Origin: Promethearchaeota archaeon
Lineage (GTDB): Archaea > Asgardarchaeota > Lokiarchaeia > Sigyniarchaeales > SOKP01
Direction of reading: 5' to 3'
Assembly: GCA_019058445.1 (NCBI GenBank)
Contig: JAHPZA010000007.1
Location: 1 to 64,000, forward strand
DNA length: 64,000 nucleotides
The notes under the pieces were generated by a model. It had not been told where the DNA came from. It ran no database searches and saw only the letters and a list, made by a program, of their open reading frames with translations. Below are positions 36,829 to 45,190 of the stretch, piece by piece; position 1 is the first letter of the stretch; each line of letters begins with the position of its first letter. Position numbers and translations under genes: made by a program.

Positions 36829-37021
36829 TGTTGATTAATATAAAATACAAAATTCGCTTATAAGAAGAATAGACAGAAAGTTTTGTAATTTGAAAATCCT
36901 ATAATTTTTTCGTGAAATGCGGGTTTCATGAAGATTTATATATATCCCGATATTACCAATTTAAATTATTTTTGTATGAAGAGTCTTTTTTTTTTAAATA
37001 TCTTGGATTTAACAATGATTA

Positions 37022-38557
37022 ATGAGAGCACGTAATAAAACTGTAGTTATGTCAAAGGTTGAAAATTGGATTCAGAAAGGATCAAAATATGTCGAATTAG
37101 GTGATTTCAAAAGTGCTATTGAAATTTTTCAAAAAGGATTAAAAGATGAGCCAGAGAATGAGAAACTTTTACTCAATCTTGGGAATTTATATGATGATAT
37201 AGGGGATTATAATAAAGCAATTGACGTATATAAAAAAATTTTAGGGATGGATGATCAAAATAAAACTGTTTGGTATAATTTAGGAAATTCCTTAAGGAAA
37301 AATAAAGAATTTTACTCTGCTATTAAAGCGTATAAAAGAGTTATTGAAATAGACGTTTACCAATTGAATGCATGGAATAATCTAGGTTGTGTTTATTACG
37401 AGATTGGAGAAAAAGAAAATGCTATTGATATACTCAAAAAAACTTTAAATGTAGATTCAAATTACAAATTAGCCTGGTATAACCTTGCTTGTATATATTC
37501 CCAAATGCGAGAGTATGATAAATCTATTCAAATTTTTAAAAAAGCAATAGAAATTGATCCAGGATACAAAAAGGCATGGGATAAGCTAGAGATTGTTTAT
37601 AAGAGAAAAAATGAATTCACATTTGATTTAAAAAATATAAAAATTCTTAGGGGTGGAGATTGGAAAGTTGAAGGAGATAACAGTATTTTTTATTTTAAAG
37701 TAAAAATAATAAATAACTCACAATATCTTCTTTCTAATATCCAAATAATACTCACTTCAAAACCTAAAGGATTGAAAATAAAACGTGATAGAATTCAAAT
37801 CGAATCACTTAATCCTCATTCATTTATTGCTCCAAGATTTAAATTTAAGGCGAAAGAAAGCTGTGTAGGAGAAATAATAAAGGGAATGACATTATTTATT
37901 GATTATCTTGGAAATAGTCATACAATTGAAATTAAACCATTTAGAATAAAGTATGTATGCAATTTGCTTGTCAAGAAAAAAGTTACCAAAGATGTTTTCT
38001 ATGAAAAAGTATCGAAGATGGATGGCAATAGGATATTATTTGATTGTAAAGGCCAAATTGAAGATATAAATAATATAATTTCAGATATTTTAAAAAAAAA
38101 TAATTTTTATTTATTAAAACAATTACCAGATTATCAAAAAGGAGGTTATAGAAAATTAGAGGGTTTTGCGCAGGGAAAATATGATAATAAAGAGGTAGCA
38201 CTAGCGGTTTATTTAGAACAGAAGTTAAATGAACATACTCAACTAATAATTGATGCAATGAGTGAAGATAAAGCCAAAACAATCGATATTTTAAGAGATA
38301 TAAGCTCGCAATGTAATGAGATAAAGATTAGTACAGAATTAATTAAGGAATACACATCGAAAATAGAGGAAATATTTGAAAGGGTTGACGATCTCGAGTC
38401 TTTTCTGATTAAAAATCTCGGTTCAGATTGGACAAAAGTGAGATATGCTTGGCAAGAATATAAAGAAGGTATAATAGACAAAAAACAATTAATTAAAGAA
38501 TTTATTAAAGTATTAGGCAAAAAATTCATTCTAGCTTTAGTTAAGAAGTTTATCTAG
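37022..38557 (+). CDS. TPR-repeat protein with C-terminal beta-sandwich and coiled region
   Basis: 511 aa (a second ATG at residue 10 is possible). Residues about 13-190 contain five TPR motifs (e.g. YDDIGDYNKAIDVYKKIL, WNNLGCVYYEIGEKENAID). About 205-310 look like a beta-sandwich similar to appendage domains. The rest is alpha/beta with a helical end. No membrane helix. TPRs suggest a scaffold role. The HerA-like ATPase gene follows after 131-185 bp in the same direction; a common complex is possible but unproven. Confidence 0.75.
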   Translation: MRARNKTVVMSKVENWIQKGSKYVELGDFKSAIEIFQKGLKDEPENEKLLLNLGNLYDDIGDYNKAIDVYKKILGMDDQNKTVWYNLGNSLRKNKEFYSAIKAYKRVIEIDVYQLNAWNNLGCVYYEIGEKENAIDILKKTLNVDSNYKLAWYNLACIYSQMREYDKSIQIFKKAIEIDPGYKKAWDKLEIVYKRKNEFTFDLKNIKILRGGDWKVEGDNSIFYFKVKIINNSQYLLSNIQIILTSKPKGLKIKRDRIQIESLNPHSFIAPRFKFKAKESCVGEIIKGMTLFIDYLGNSHTIEIKPFRIKYVCNLLVKKKVTKDVFYEKVSKMDGNRILFDCKGQIEDINNIISDILKKNNFYLLKQLPDYQKGGYRKLEGFAQGKYDNKEVALAVYLEQKLNEHTQLIIDAMSEDKAKTIDILRDISSQCNEIKISTELIKEYTSKIEEIFERVDDLESFLIKNLGSDWTKVRYAWQEYKEGIIDKKQLIKEFIKVLGKKFILALVKKFI

Positions 38558-38686
38558 ATTTTTTTTTCACTTATATTTTGCCTATTATAGTTTATTTTTA
38601 ATTTAAAGGATAAATCTTCAATCTAATTTTTACTAAACTTAGAACTGAAATTTTTAATGTAGATATTATTCTTTATCTAATACGGA

Positions 38687-38704
38687 TTTTGTCGGAGTTT
38701 TTAT
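38687..38704 (+). promoter_or_regulatory. TTTTGTCGG-TTTTTATA promoter-like element
   Basis: TTTTGTCGGAGTTTTTATAT lies about 40-55 nt before the ATG at 38743. A nearly identical element (17 of 19 bases) is at 43686-43704 before the membrane protein gene. The TTTTTATA part fits a TATA box; TTTTGTCGG may be a bound operator or BRE extension. Its position argues against TTG 38689 as the translation start. Confidence 0.4.
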
Positions 38705-38742
38705 ATTTAATTCTAAATTATTTTATAAAATTTAGCAGATTA

Positions 38743-41571
38743 ATGATTTTTTTTTCTAAATATCTTATAATTCTCTTAGGTTTTTTAGTATTTTTTCTTC
38801 TCCTAACACCATTCTATTTAAGAATTAAGGAAAAGAGGGAGAAAACAAGAGCTTATGAACTATATTATTTGTTTCTAGGTATTTTGATATACATTTTTTC
38901 TTTTTTAGAAACAGTTATATATCCACTTTCGGATAATTCACCCTTTCTATTAATAATTGAATTAGAAATGGTTTTCATTTTATTTCTTTTCAACATACTG
39001 TATTATTTTAGTCAACAAAACGCTCAAGATGAATGGACTACTATTTTATATCTAAGTATTATCATTTTACTTTCTCACATAGTTATTTGTGGAATTTATT
39101 TATCATTTTTAGTAGGAACTATTATTTCTCTTTTCATTGCATTGTTAAGTTTTACTATCATAATTCCATATAATAAGGACTGGAAATTAAGAGGTAATCT
39201 CATTATTTTTTCCTTATTAATTTATTATTCACTTATAGAAAATATACTCTTTATCTCAATTATTTCATTTTGTATCACTATAACACTTGTTTCCCTTGTA
39301 CACGATGAGATCCGCTTAAGAATTGTAGCTGTATATCCGGGATTGATAATAATTCTTAAGCGTATAATCTTTAGACCTAAAATCCTTATGAATAAATTTA
39401 GCATTATTTCAGATATAGAAAAACCTAAGAATTTAAATACAAATAAAAAAGTTAAGTTTTTCCAAGTAAAAGTTAAAATAATCCAGAGAAAACTTGAACA
39501 AGAACAAGATCCGTTAAATCTATATCAATTGAATGAAAGAAGTTTTTTAATTGATCTTCTCCCAGTAAAAGCCACTTATGTTCTTGAAATTATATCTCAT
39601 AAAAAATTTTCCTTATCATTTATAACAAAACATAGGAATAAAGAAAAAGCTCACGAACAAGGTTTAACGATATTAACTAAATTAAAAAGTCTTTATGAGG
39701 GAATTGATGGGGAAATAAGCGTTATTAAAATCTCTAGCAAGGAAATCTACAAAAAGGATCGATATTGGGAAATTAAAATCCCCAAACCACCATTCATAGA
39801 GAAAATGACGTTTATTAGGGATATTATAAATCTTTTTGATTTAAATGAAGAAAAAATAGAGATTTATATCATGTGGAAGCGAGTCTCATCATTAAACCAA
39901 TTTAGAATAAAAAAAATACGAGAGGATGTAAGAAATATAAAATTTAATGATGCAGATGAGAAGGAGAATTTCTTAGAAATGTGGCAAGGAGATCTTTATA
40001 AATTGAGAATTTTTTTCACTTTCAAAGTCTTTGAAAAAGATGTCAGATTAAGAAATCAAAAAATCCGAGAAATTGAAGCCATGCTAAAGACTCTCGCTAT
40101 GTCAAGTAGAAATGAGACTAAGATAGCTAAAATTAAAAAAGCTTCACCTTTTGCAAATGCAAACATCATAAGTAATAGATTATATGGAGGTCGCTATATA
40201 ACATCTAAAAGCTTGGACTTTGATGTTCTTCATGGAATTCCTTTACCTCGATCTTACGCATTGGAAGATGAGAATATTATTAATTTGGATGTAGAAGACC
40301 ATGATTTAAATTATATTTTAATTGGAAATTATATTAGAAATGGACGGGTTTCAGAAAAAAAGATTCCAATTCATAAAAATATATTTAGTCAATCAGTTTT
40401 AATAGGTGGGCAACCGGGTTCAGGAAAGACTTACCTTTTGAGCCAAATTACAAAAGAATTTTATACCAAATGTCCAGATATTGGGATAATGATTATTAAT
40501 TTAGGAAAAGGGAATCAAGAATTACTTTACAAATTTGATAAAATTTATAAATATGGGAAATCAAATTTAAGAGTTCCTTATTTTATCAGGGGAAAATTTC
40601 CAAGAAGGAGTTTACAAGAAACTGCTAAGTATTTAGTTGCTGCGGTTGGGTTAAAAAACATTGTTGAGATAAATATGTTTAATGTAATGCAATTATTTGA
40701 ACAAAAAAGGGGACAGCCCAAAACTGCTAAAGTACTTTTTAATAATTTATTAAAATACTTTGAATTTCGACCATATCATTCCAAATTTCAAACAAATATC
40801 ATAAGAGCGATAGAAAATCGAGTTCTGAGTATGTTATCAGATATGAGACTAGAAAAAACATTAGAATTATATAATAATCCCTATAAAATGCCATCATGGT
40901 TTGAGGAATGGCGAAAGGGTAAAAAAGTATATATTGATTTATCTAGTTGCACAATCTATGAAAAAAGACTATTATGTAATGCAATTTTTCAAATTGTTCG
41001 ATCTTGTGTACCAGATAAGGAGGAAGGTAATCTAAAAAACATCATTCTTCTAGATGAAGCACATCAAATCTTAGAAAAGCCTTCTTTACCTGCTGATCCT
41101 GACGATGATGATTATATTAGCAGACAATCGTTAAAGGATATTTTTAATGAATTATTAAGGGAATTTCGTTCTAAGGGCGTTTCATTTATAATATCAGACC
41201 AAACACCATATACTTTATTCGATTGTGCGACAATATTGCCCAGTTTAAAATTTCTTTTCAGATTAGGACATTTATCGGCGTCTATTATGGGTTCAAATGA
41301 AAAAGAAGAAGCTCTTTTACCAGAACAAGAAAATAGACATTTTATCGTAGTAAACGGTGTAACTGGCGAAAAATATAGAGGAAAAACTCTTGATTTGCCC
41401 ATTCCAACAAGATTATATAATAAAAGGAAGCAATTTGAAAGGGAATATGAAAATACAAACAAATTTTGTCAATTTTGTCATCAGATCATAGATATTGATG
41501 CTGTTTTCTGTCATAGATGTGGGAGCAAATTAATTTATGATACCTTTATAAATTCAAATTCAAAATTATAG
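38743..41571 (+). CDS. Membrane-anchored HerA/VirB4-like ATPase with C-terminal zinc ribbon
   Basis: 942 aa from ATG 38743 (TTG 38689 would add 18 residues but overlaps a promoter-like element). Residues 1-220 contain about seven membrane helices. A mixed alpha/beta domain (about 230-500) leads into the ATPase: Walker A GGQPGSGKT near residue 555, Walker B IILLDEAHQIL near 770 and a downstream arginine-rich segment. A zinc ribbon (CQFCHQII...CHRCGSKL) ends the protein. This layout resembles hexameric DNA or protein translocases of the HerA/FtsK/VirB4 class. Two accessory genes follow within 15 bp and by overlap, forming an operon. Confidence 0.78.
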   Translation: MIFFSKYLIILLGFLVFFLLLTPFYLRIKEKREKTRAYELYYLFLGILIYIFSFLETVIYPLSDNSPFLLIIELEMVFILFLFNILYYFSQQNAQDEWTTILYLSIIILLSHIVICGIYLSFLVGTIISLFIALLSFTIIIPYNKDWKLRGNLIIFSLLIYYSLIENILFISIISFCITITLVSLVHDEIRLRIVAVYPGLIIILKRIIFRPKILMNKFSIISDIEKPKNLNTNKKVKFFQVKVKIIQRKLEQEQDPLNLYQLNERSFLIDLLPVKATYVLEIISHKKFSLSFITKHRNKEKAHEQGLTILTKLKSLYEGIDGEISVIKISSKEIYKKDRYWEIKIPKPPFIEKMTFIRDIINLFDLNEEKIEIYIMWKRVSSLNQFRIKKIREDVRNIKFNDADEKENFLEMWQGDLYKLRIFFTFKVFEKDVRLRNQKIREIEAMLKTLAMSSRNETKIAKIKKASPFANANIISNRLYGGRYITSKSLDFDVLHGIPLPRSYALEDENIINLDVEDHDLNYILIGNYIRNGRVSEKKIPIHKNIFSQSVLIGGQPGSGKTYLLSQITKEFYTKCPDIGIMIINLGKGNQELLYKFDKIYKYGKSNLRVPYFIRGKFPRRSLQETAKYLVAAVGLKNIVEINMFNVMQLFEQKRGQPKTAKVLFNNLLKYFEFRPYHSKFQTNIIRAIENRVLSMLSDMRLEKTLELYNNPYKMPSWFEEWRKGKKVYIDLSSCTIYEKRLLCNAIFQIVRSCVPDKEEGNLKNIILLDEAHQILEKPSLPADPDDDDYISRQSLKDIFNELLREFRSKGVSFIISDQTPYTLFDCATILPSLKFLFRLGHLSASIMGSNEKEEALLPEQENRHFIVVNGVTGEKYRGKTLDLPIPTRLYNKRKQFEREYENTNKFCQFCHQIIDIDAVFCHRCGSKLIYDTFINSNSKL

Positions 41572-41584
41572 TAGGTAATATATT

Positions 41585-42271
41585 ATGAGTGAAATAAATA
41601 GTGATGAATATGAGGAATACGAGGAATATGAAGGAGAGCAAGATGAATCAGAAGAAAATGAACAAAATAAAGAACTTCAAGTGGATTATGGATATGATCA
41701 AGAAAAAGAACAAGAAGATAAACTTAAAGTAGATTATGGATACGATCAAGAAAAAGAACAAGAAGATAAGCTCCAAGTAGATTATGGATGCGATCAACAA
41801 GAAGAACAAAAAAAAAAAGATCATATTGATAAAAAAAATAATGAAATAAGATCAGAAGAAGATAAATTCAAATCAGAAAAAGGAGCTTTATTTGGAGGAG
41901 AAAAATCGAAGGAGAATTTATACAAGACTAATAATAATATTACAGAAAAGGATAAAATTAAGGATTTAGAAGAAAAAAAAAATGAGTCAGAAAACAAAAT
42001 AAAAAACCAGAAAAAACAAAGTTCTAAAGATAAAAGGGGTAAAAGAGGTAAAAGAGGCAGAAGAGGCAAGCGTGGACGTCGAGGGAAGAGTGGTAAGTCT
42101 AAAGGAGGTATGTTAGATTTTAGAACATTAAAAAAAGAGAAAAAGGAAGAGAAGAAAAAACGAGGAGTATTTAAGAAAACAGAGGAAGAAATAAAAGAAG
42201 AAATTAGAAAAGAAATATATAAACAACTTCAAGATGAACAAATTAAGAGAAAGGCAGGTATATTAAGATGA
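41585..42271 (+). CDS. Disordered, highly charged repeat protein
   Basis: 228 aa of low complexity. Residues about 30-78 are three 16-residue repeats (LQVDYGYDQEKEQEDK). Residues about 140-175 form a basic RGKRGKRGRRGKRG tract, with a Lys/Glu-rich coil at the end. There are no cysteines of note and no hydrophobic core, so it is likely intrinsically disordered with an acidic and a basic half, perhaps a nucleic acid or complex-assembly tether. It lies 13 bp after the HerA-like gene and overlaps the next gene by ATGA. No homologue is recognised. Confidence 0.7.
   Translation: MSEINSDEYEEYEEYEGEQDESEENEQNKELQVDYGYDQEKEQEDKLKVDYGYDQEKEQEDKLQVDYGCDQQEEQKKKDHIDKKNNEIRSEEDKFKSEKGALFGGEKSKENLYKTNNNITEKDKIKDLEEKKNESENKIKNQKKQSSKDKRGKRGKRGRRGKRGRRGKSGKSKGGMLDFRTLKKEKKEEKKKRGVFKKTEEEIKEEIRKEIYKQLQDEQIKRKAGILR
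41675..41818 (+). repeat. three tandem 48-bp coding repeats
   Basis: Direct repeats starting at 41675, 41723 and 41771, each coding for 16 residues with the core VDYG-YDQ/CDQ. Copies 1 and 2 are nearly identical at the DNA level; copy 3 is diverged. In-frame expansion by slippage or unequal exchange is the likely origin. Confidence 0.85.
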
Positions 42272-43173
42272 AAAGAGGTCAATCTGTTTCAGAGGGATTA
42301 AAGCAATACAAAAAAACGATGTCAGAAAAATTTAGTGATTGGAAAGAAGATTCTTATGGGCCTTGGAAAGAAGAGACCTATAAGCCATGGAAAAAAGAAT
42401 TTTCTAAGAATGTGAAACGATTTAATAAACAATTCAAAAAGATGCTTGTCCGTTGGAAGAGGAATATGTTAGAAAAATATAAGCAATGGCGTAAGAATAA
42501 GGTAAAAAGAGAAGCAGGGTTGCAGATAAAAATAAAAAACATAGAAAAGGTGGAAATAGGGAATAAAAAGATCAATTACCATAATCATCTCAATTATTTC
42601 CCTTCAAATGAGGGGCCTACAGAATTTGAGTATCAGAATATTCGAGAGAGAAATACGTTTCCTGTAAGAAATCAATATCCGGAAATTGAAGATCGATATT
42701 ATTATGAGAAAACTGCATACAATTTGGATGAAGATATTAGATCACAGAAATATTTAGGATATGATCGAGGAAAGGGAATTCAAAAAAATGTTGATTTTAA
42801 TAGTTTATTTCGGGATTTTGCCCTAATTCAGGATTTACTGAGAACGAAATCACATCAAGAAATTTTTATTAAATGTCGTTATTTAATTGAGTCTTTTCTC
42901 GAGAAAATTGCGGATATGATTGGAATTCAATATAGAAATGTCCAACATTTCTTAGCAAGCTTAACAAATATGAATCTTAAGAGAAAATTCATATTCTATG
43001 ATGAGATTATTGGGTATACTAAGTTTTTAAATGCAAATCTACATAATGTAGATAGGTTCATGGCTCACTCAATTTATATCCTTACGAAAAGAATTATTAA
43101 CAAATTAGAAAGCATTTTGAGTAGAAAATCGAATAATAATTTTTATTCAGAATATGGAGAAATCTTTCATTAA
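42268..43173 (+). CDS. Tryptophan/lysine-rich uncharacterised protein
   Basis: 301 aa. The N-terminal 80 residues are strongly basic with regularly spaced tryptophans (DWKEDSYGPWKEE, KPWKKEF, VRWKRNM, QWRKNK), suggestive of an amphipathic helix binding membrane or nucleic acid. The C-terminal 130 residues form a folded helical domain with DFALIQDLLRTKSHQEIF and SFLEKIADMIGIQ. Starts within the end of the disordered protein gene. No family recognised. Third gene of the HerA-like operon. Confidence 0.65.
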   Translation: MKRGQSVSEGLKQYKKTMSEKFSDWKEDSYGPWKEETYKPWKKEFSKNVKRFNKQFKKMLVRWKRNMLEKYKQWRKNKVKREAGLQIKIKNIEKVEIGNKKINYHNHLNYFPSNEGPTEFEYQNIRERNTFPVRNQYPEIEDRYYYEKTAYNLDEDIRSQKYLGYDRGKGIQKNVDFNSLFRDFALIQDLLRTKSHQEIFIKCRYLIESFLEKIADMIGIQYRNVQHFLASLTNMNLKRKFIFYDEIIGYTKFLNANLHNVDRFMAHSIYILTKRIINKLESILSRKSNNNFYSEYGEIFH

Positions 43174-43288
43174 TACTCAACTGATTCAATTCAATTTTTT
43201 TTATTACTTATCTTTAAAGCTTGTTGTAGTTTAAATAATTTAAATCCAAATATAGAGTATATTATTTAGCTAAAATTATCAGATTATT

Positions 43289-43624
43289 ATGACTCAAGAA
43301 TATAAAAATTGTCCTCGTTGCAATGGGAAGAAGATTGTAGATTTAGATAACAAAATAAAATGTTTAGATTGTAAGTTAACGTTTGATAAAAAAATCATTA
43401 AGTTAATTGAAGATAAAGCATATATCTTGGCAAATGAGGAAAATGAGGAAATTCTTAAGGAAATATTAGATTCTAAAAATATTAATGAATTTATAGATTT
43501 GTTAAATGAAGTTGATGGAAATTTTTCACACTGCCCCTATTGTTTTGGAAAAATAGAAAAACAGCTTAAAATTTGTCCCTCTTGCGGAATTTTCTTAGAA
43601 GATTATGCAAAAATTAAGAATTAG
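43289..43624 (+). CDS. Double zinc-ribbon protein
   Basis: 111 aa. An N-terminal ribbon (CPRCNGKK...CLDCKL), a helical linker (about 36-75) and a C-terminal ribbon (CPYCFGKI...CPSCGIFL). No enzyme motif. Such small proteins often serve as regulators or adaptors. It lies 115 bp after the HerA-like operon in the same direction. Confidence 0.65.
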   Translation: MTQEYKNCPRCNGKKIVDLDNKIKCLDCKLTFDKKIIKLIEDKAYILANEENEEILKEILDSKNINEFIDLLNEVDGNFSHCPYCFGKIEKQLKICPSCGIFLEDYAKIKN

Positions 43625-43685
43625 CAAAATTATGATAATTTATACTAATTTAGAATTTTAAATTTTCTTTCCAATGTAACACTAG

Positions 43686-43704
43686 TTTTGTCGGGATTTT
43701 TATA
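43686..43704 (+). promoter_or_regulatory. TTTTGTCGG-TTTTTATA element (second copy)
   Basis: Matches the element at 38687-38704 in 17 of 19 positions. The TTTTTATA end is 22-29 nt before ATG 43726, the classic TATA position for a leaderless transcript. Confidence 0.45.
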
Positions 43705-43725
43705 GCTATATTTAGAACTAAATCG

Positions 43726-44340
43726 ATGATATCTCAGGAAAATTCAGATTCTTCGGACCCATTTTCCGTTTTTCAATCGGTAAATGACGCCATAGTGGGA
43801 ATATTAGTCCCATTTAACGAGATTTGTATCAATATTTTTCGTTTTGGAAACTGGATTTTATTTCTTATTTTTATATTTTTAGGAGTAAATCTATTAATGA
43901 GTGCCCATGAAAAAGAAACTGAAGAAAGAATTCACGGAAAAAACTTAGAGTATATTCAAAAAAGAGGTCGTATTGGATCTTTTATTTTAATTTTAATAGC
44001 CATTGGTTTCTTATTCAAAGGACTAACGATACTAACGATAATTAGCTTTAGTTCATTTTCAGCTCCGCCCGTTTTTCGATGGCTAAAATGTCAATATCTA
44101 TATAATAATATAAGTACGTTAGAGGACCTGAAAAAGTATGATGTCTTTGAAGTAAGTTTATTTCTATTTATTAGTTTAGTGTCTTTCATTTCAATAATTC
44201 TAATTAGTTTTGGTATTTATCTTCTTCTTTTTAATAAGAGAATTCTTAGAACACATTATAAAGCTTGTTCATTCATTGTTATTGGAGTTATTTTAGCTTG
44301 TATCTTTGGGATTACTCCAGGATTACTCCTAACTTTGTGA
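43726..44340 (+). CDS. Four-helix membrane protein
   Basis: 204 aa. Hydrophobic helices near 34-56, 84-110, 143-165 and 180-203. A charged cytosolic loop (AHEKETEERIHGKNLEY) lies between the first two and an outside-type loop (SAPPVFRWLKCQ) between the second and third. Helix spacing and the PP-containing loop resemble the protein at 47812-48429, so they may be distant paralogues. Function unknown. Confidence 0.6.
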   Translation: MISQENSDSSDPFSVFQSVNDAIVGILVPFNEICINIFRFGNWILFLIFIFLGVNLLMSAHEKETEERIHGKNLEYIQKRGRIGSFILILIAIGFLFKGLTILTIISFSSFSAPPVFRWLKCQYLYNNISTLEDLKKYDVFEVSLFLFISLVSFISIILISFGIYLLLFNKRILRTHYKACSFIVIGVILACIFGITPGLLLTL

Positions 44341-44379
44341 GATGTTCATAAAGGAATTATGATTTAAAGCTTAATATAA

Positions 44380-44904
44380 TTATGATTTTAATTGTTTTTC
44401 ATATAAATCTTTGATATATTCATTTAATTCTTTAAATTTCATTTCATTAATCGTCGTTAATTTATCTTCTTCCCAGTTAAAGGTAGTCATACTCTTATCT
44501 GGTTTATGGTTGAATTCTAAATCTTCATACTTAGGTACAAAATCCTCATTAAAATCCTCTTGATCCTTAAATTCATCATCTTCTTCTATAGTGTTATCAA
44601 TTGCCTCATATTCACTAAAAGATAACCTTTTTAGAAAAAAATATACTAAAATACAAAGAAAGATAAACACAAGATTACTTGGAATTACTGTTTCTGAGGT
44701 TAAAATTACATCTGTTTTATTATACAAATTAGGAAGTGAATTTAGGATATAAAAACTCACTGATAACAATATTAACACAGTTATTACGAGCTTTAATCTG
44801 TGAAATGTAGGTTGATAAGCTTGAACTTTATAGAAAACGGCTATTGAAATAGCTAAAGCTGTAGTTAAAATAACAAATGTTAAAAATAATTCGAATGTGA
44901 CCAT
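44380..44904 (-). CDS. Membrane protein with acidic C-terminal tail
   Basis: 174 aa. Three hydrophobic helices (about 5-25, 37-55, 75-92) followed by an acidic cytosolic tail (EEDDEFKDQEDFNEDF, about 105-125) and a helical end. No family recognised. Convergent with the four-helix protein at 43726 (gap 39 bp). Confidence 0.55.
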   Translation of the reverse strand: MVTFELFLTFVILTTALAISIAVFYKVQAYQPTFHRLKLVITVLILLSVSFYILNSLPNLYNKTDVILTSETVIPSNLVFIFLCILVYFFLKRLSFSEYEAIDNTIEEDDEFKDQEDFNEDFVPKYEDLEFNHKPDKSMTTFNWEEDKLTTINEMKFKELNEYIKDLYEKQLKS

Positions 44905-45190
44905 CTCTATCTTTTTCTCTTTATGATCCTATAAATCGCCTTATCGATATCAATTAATTATTTAAAATTAAGTATAAAAAGTTCGAGATTTATCCATGGC
45001 AGTTATAAAAAGTAAGTAAATTTACTAAACCAGTTTTTTTTTTAAATTGAGAAATTTATATTTTTATAAGATTAGACTAATTAGATCTTTTTGTCGATAA
45101 TACTTCGATTTTATAATTTTCATTTTATTATTTTACAAATGAGCTAACAGTGAGATTAAATAGATTACATAGTTTTAAGTAATAAGCAAA

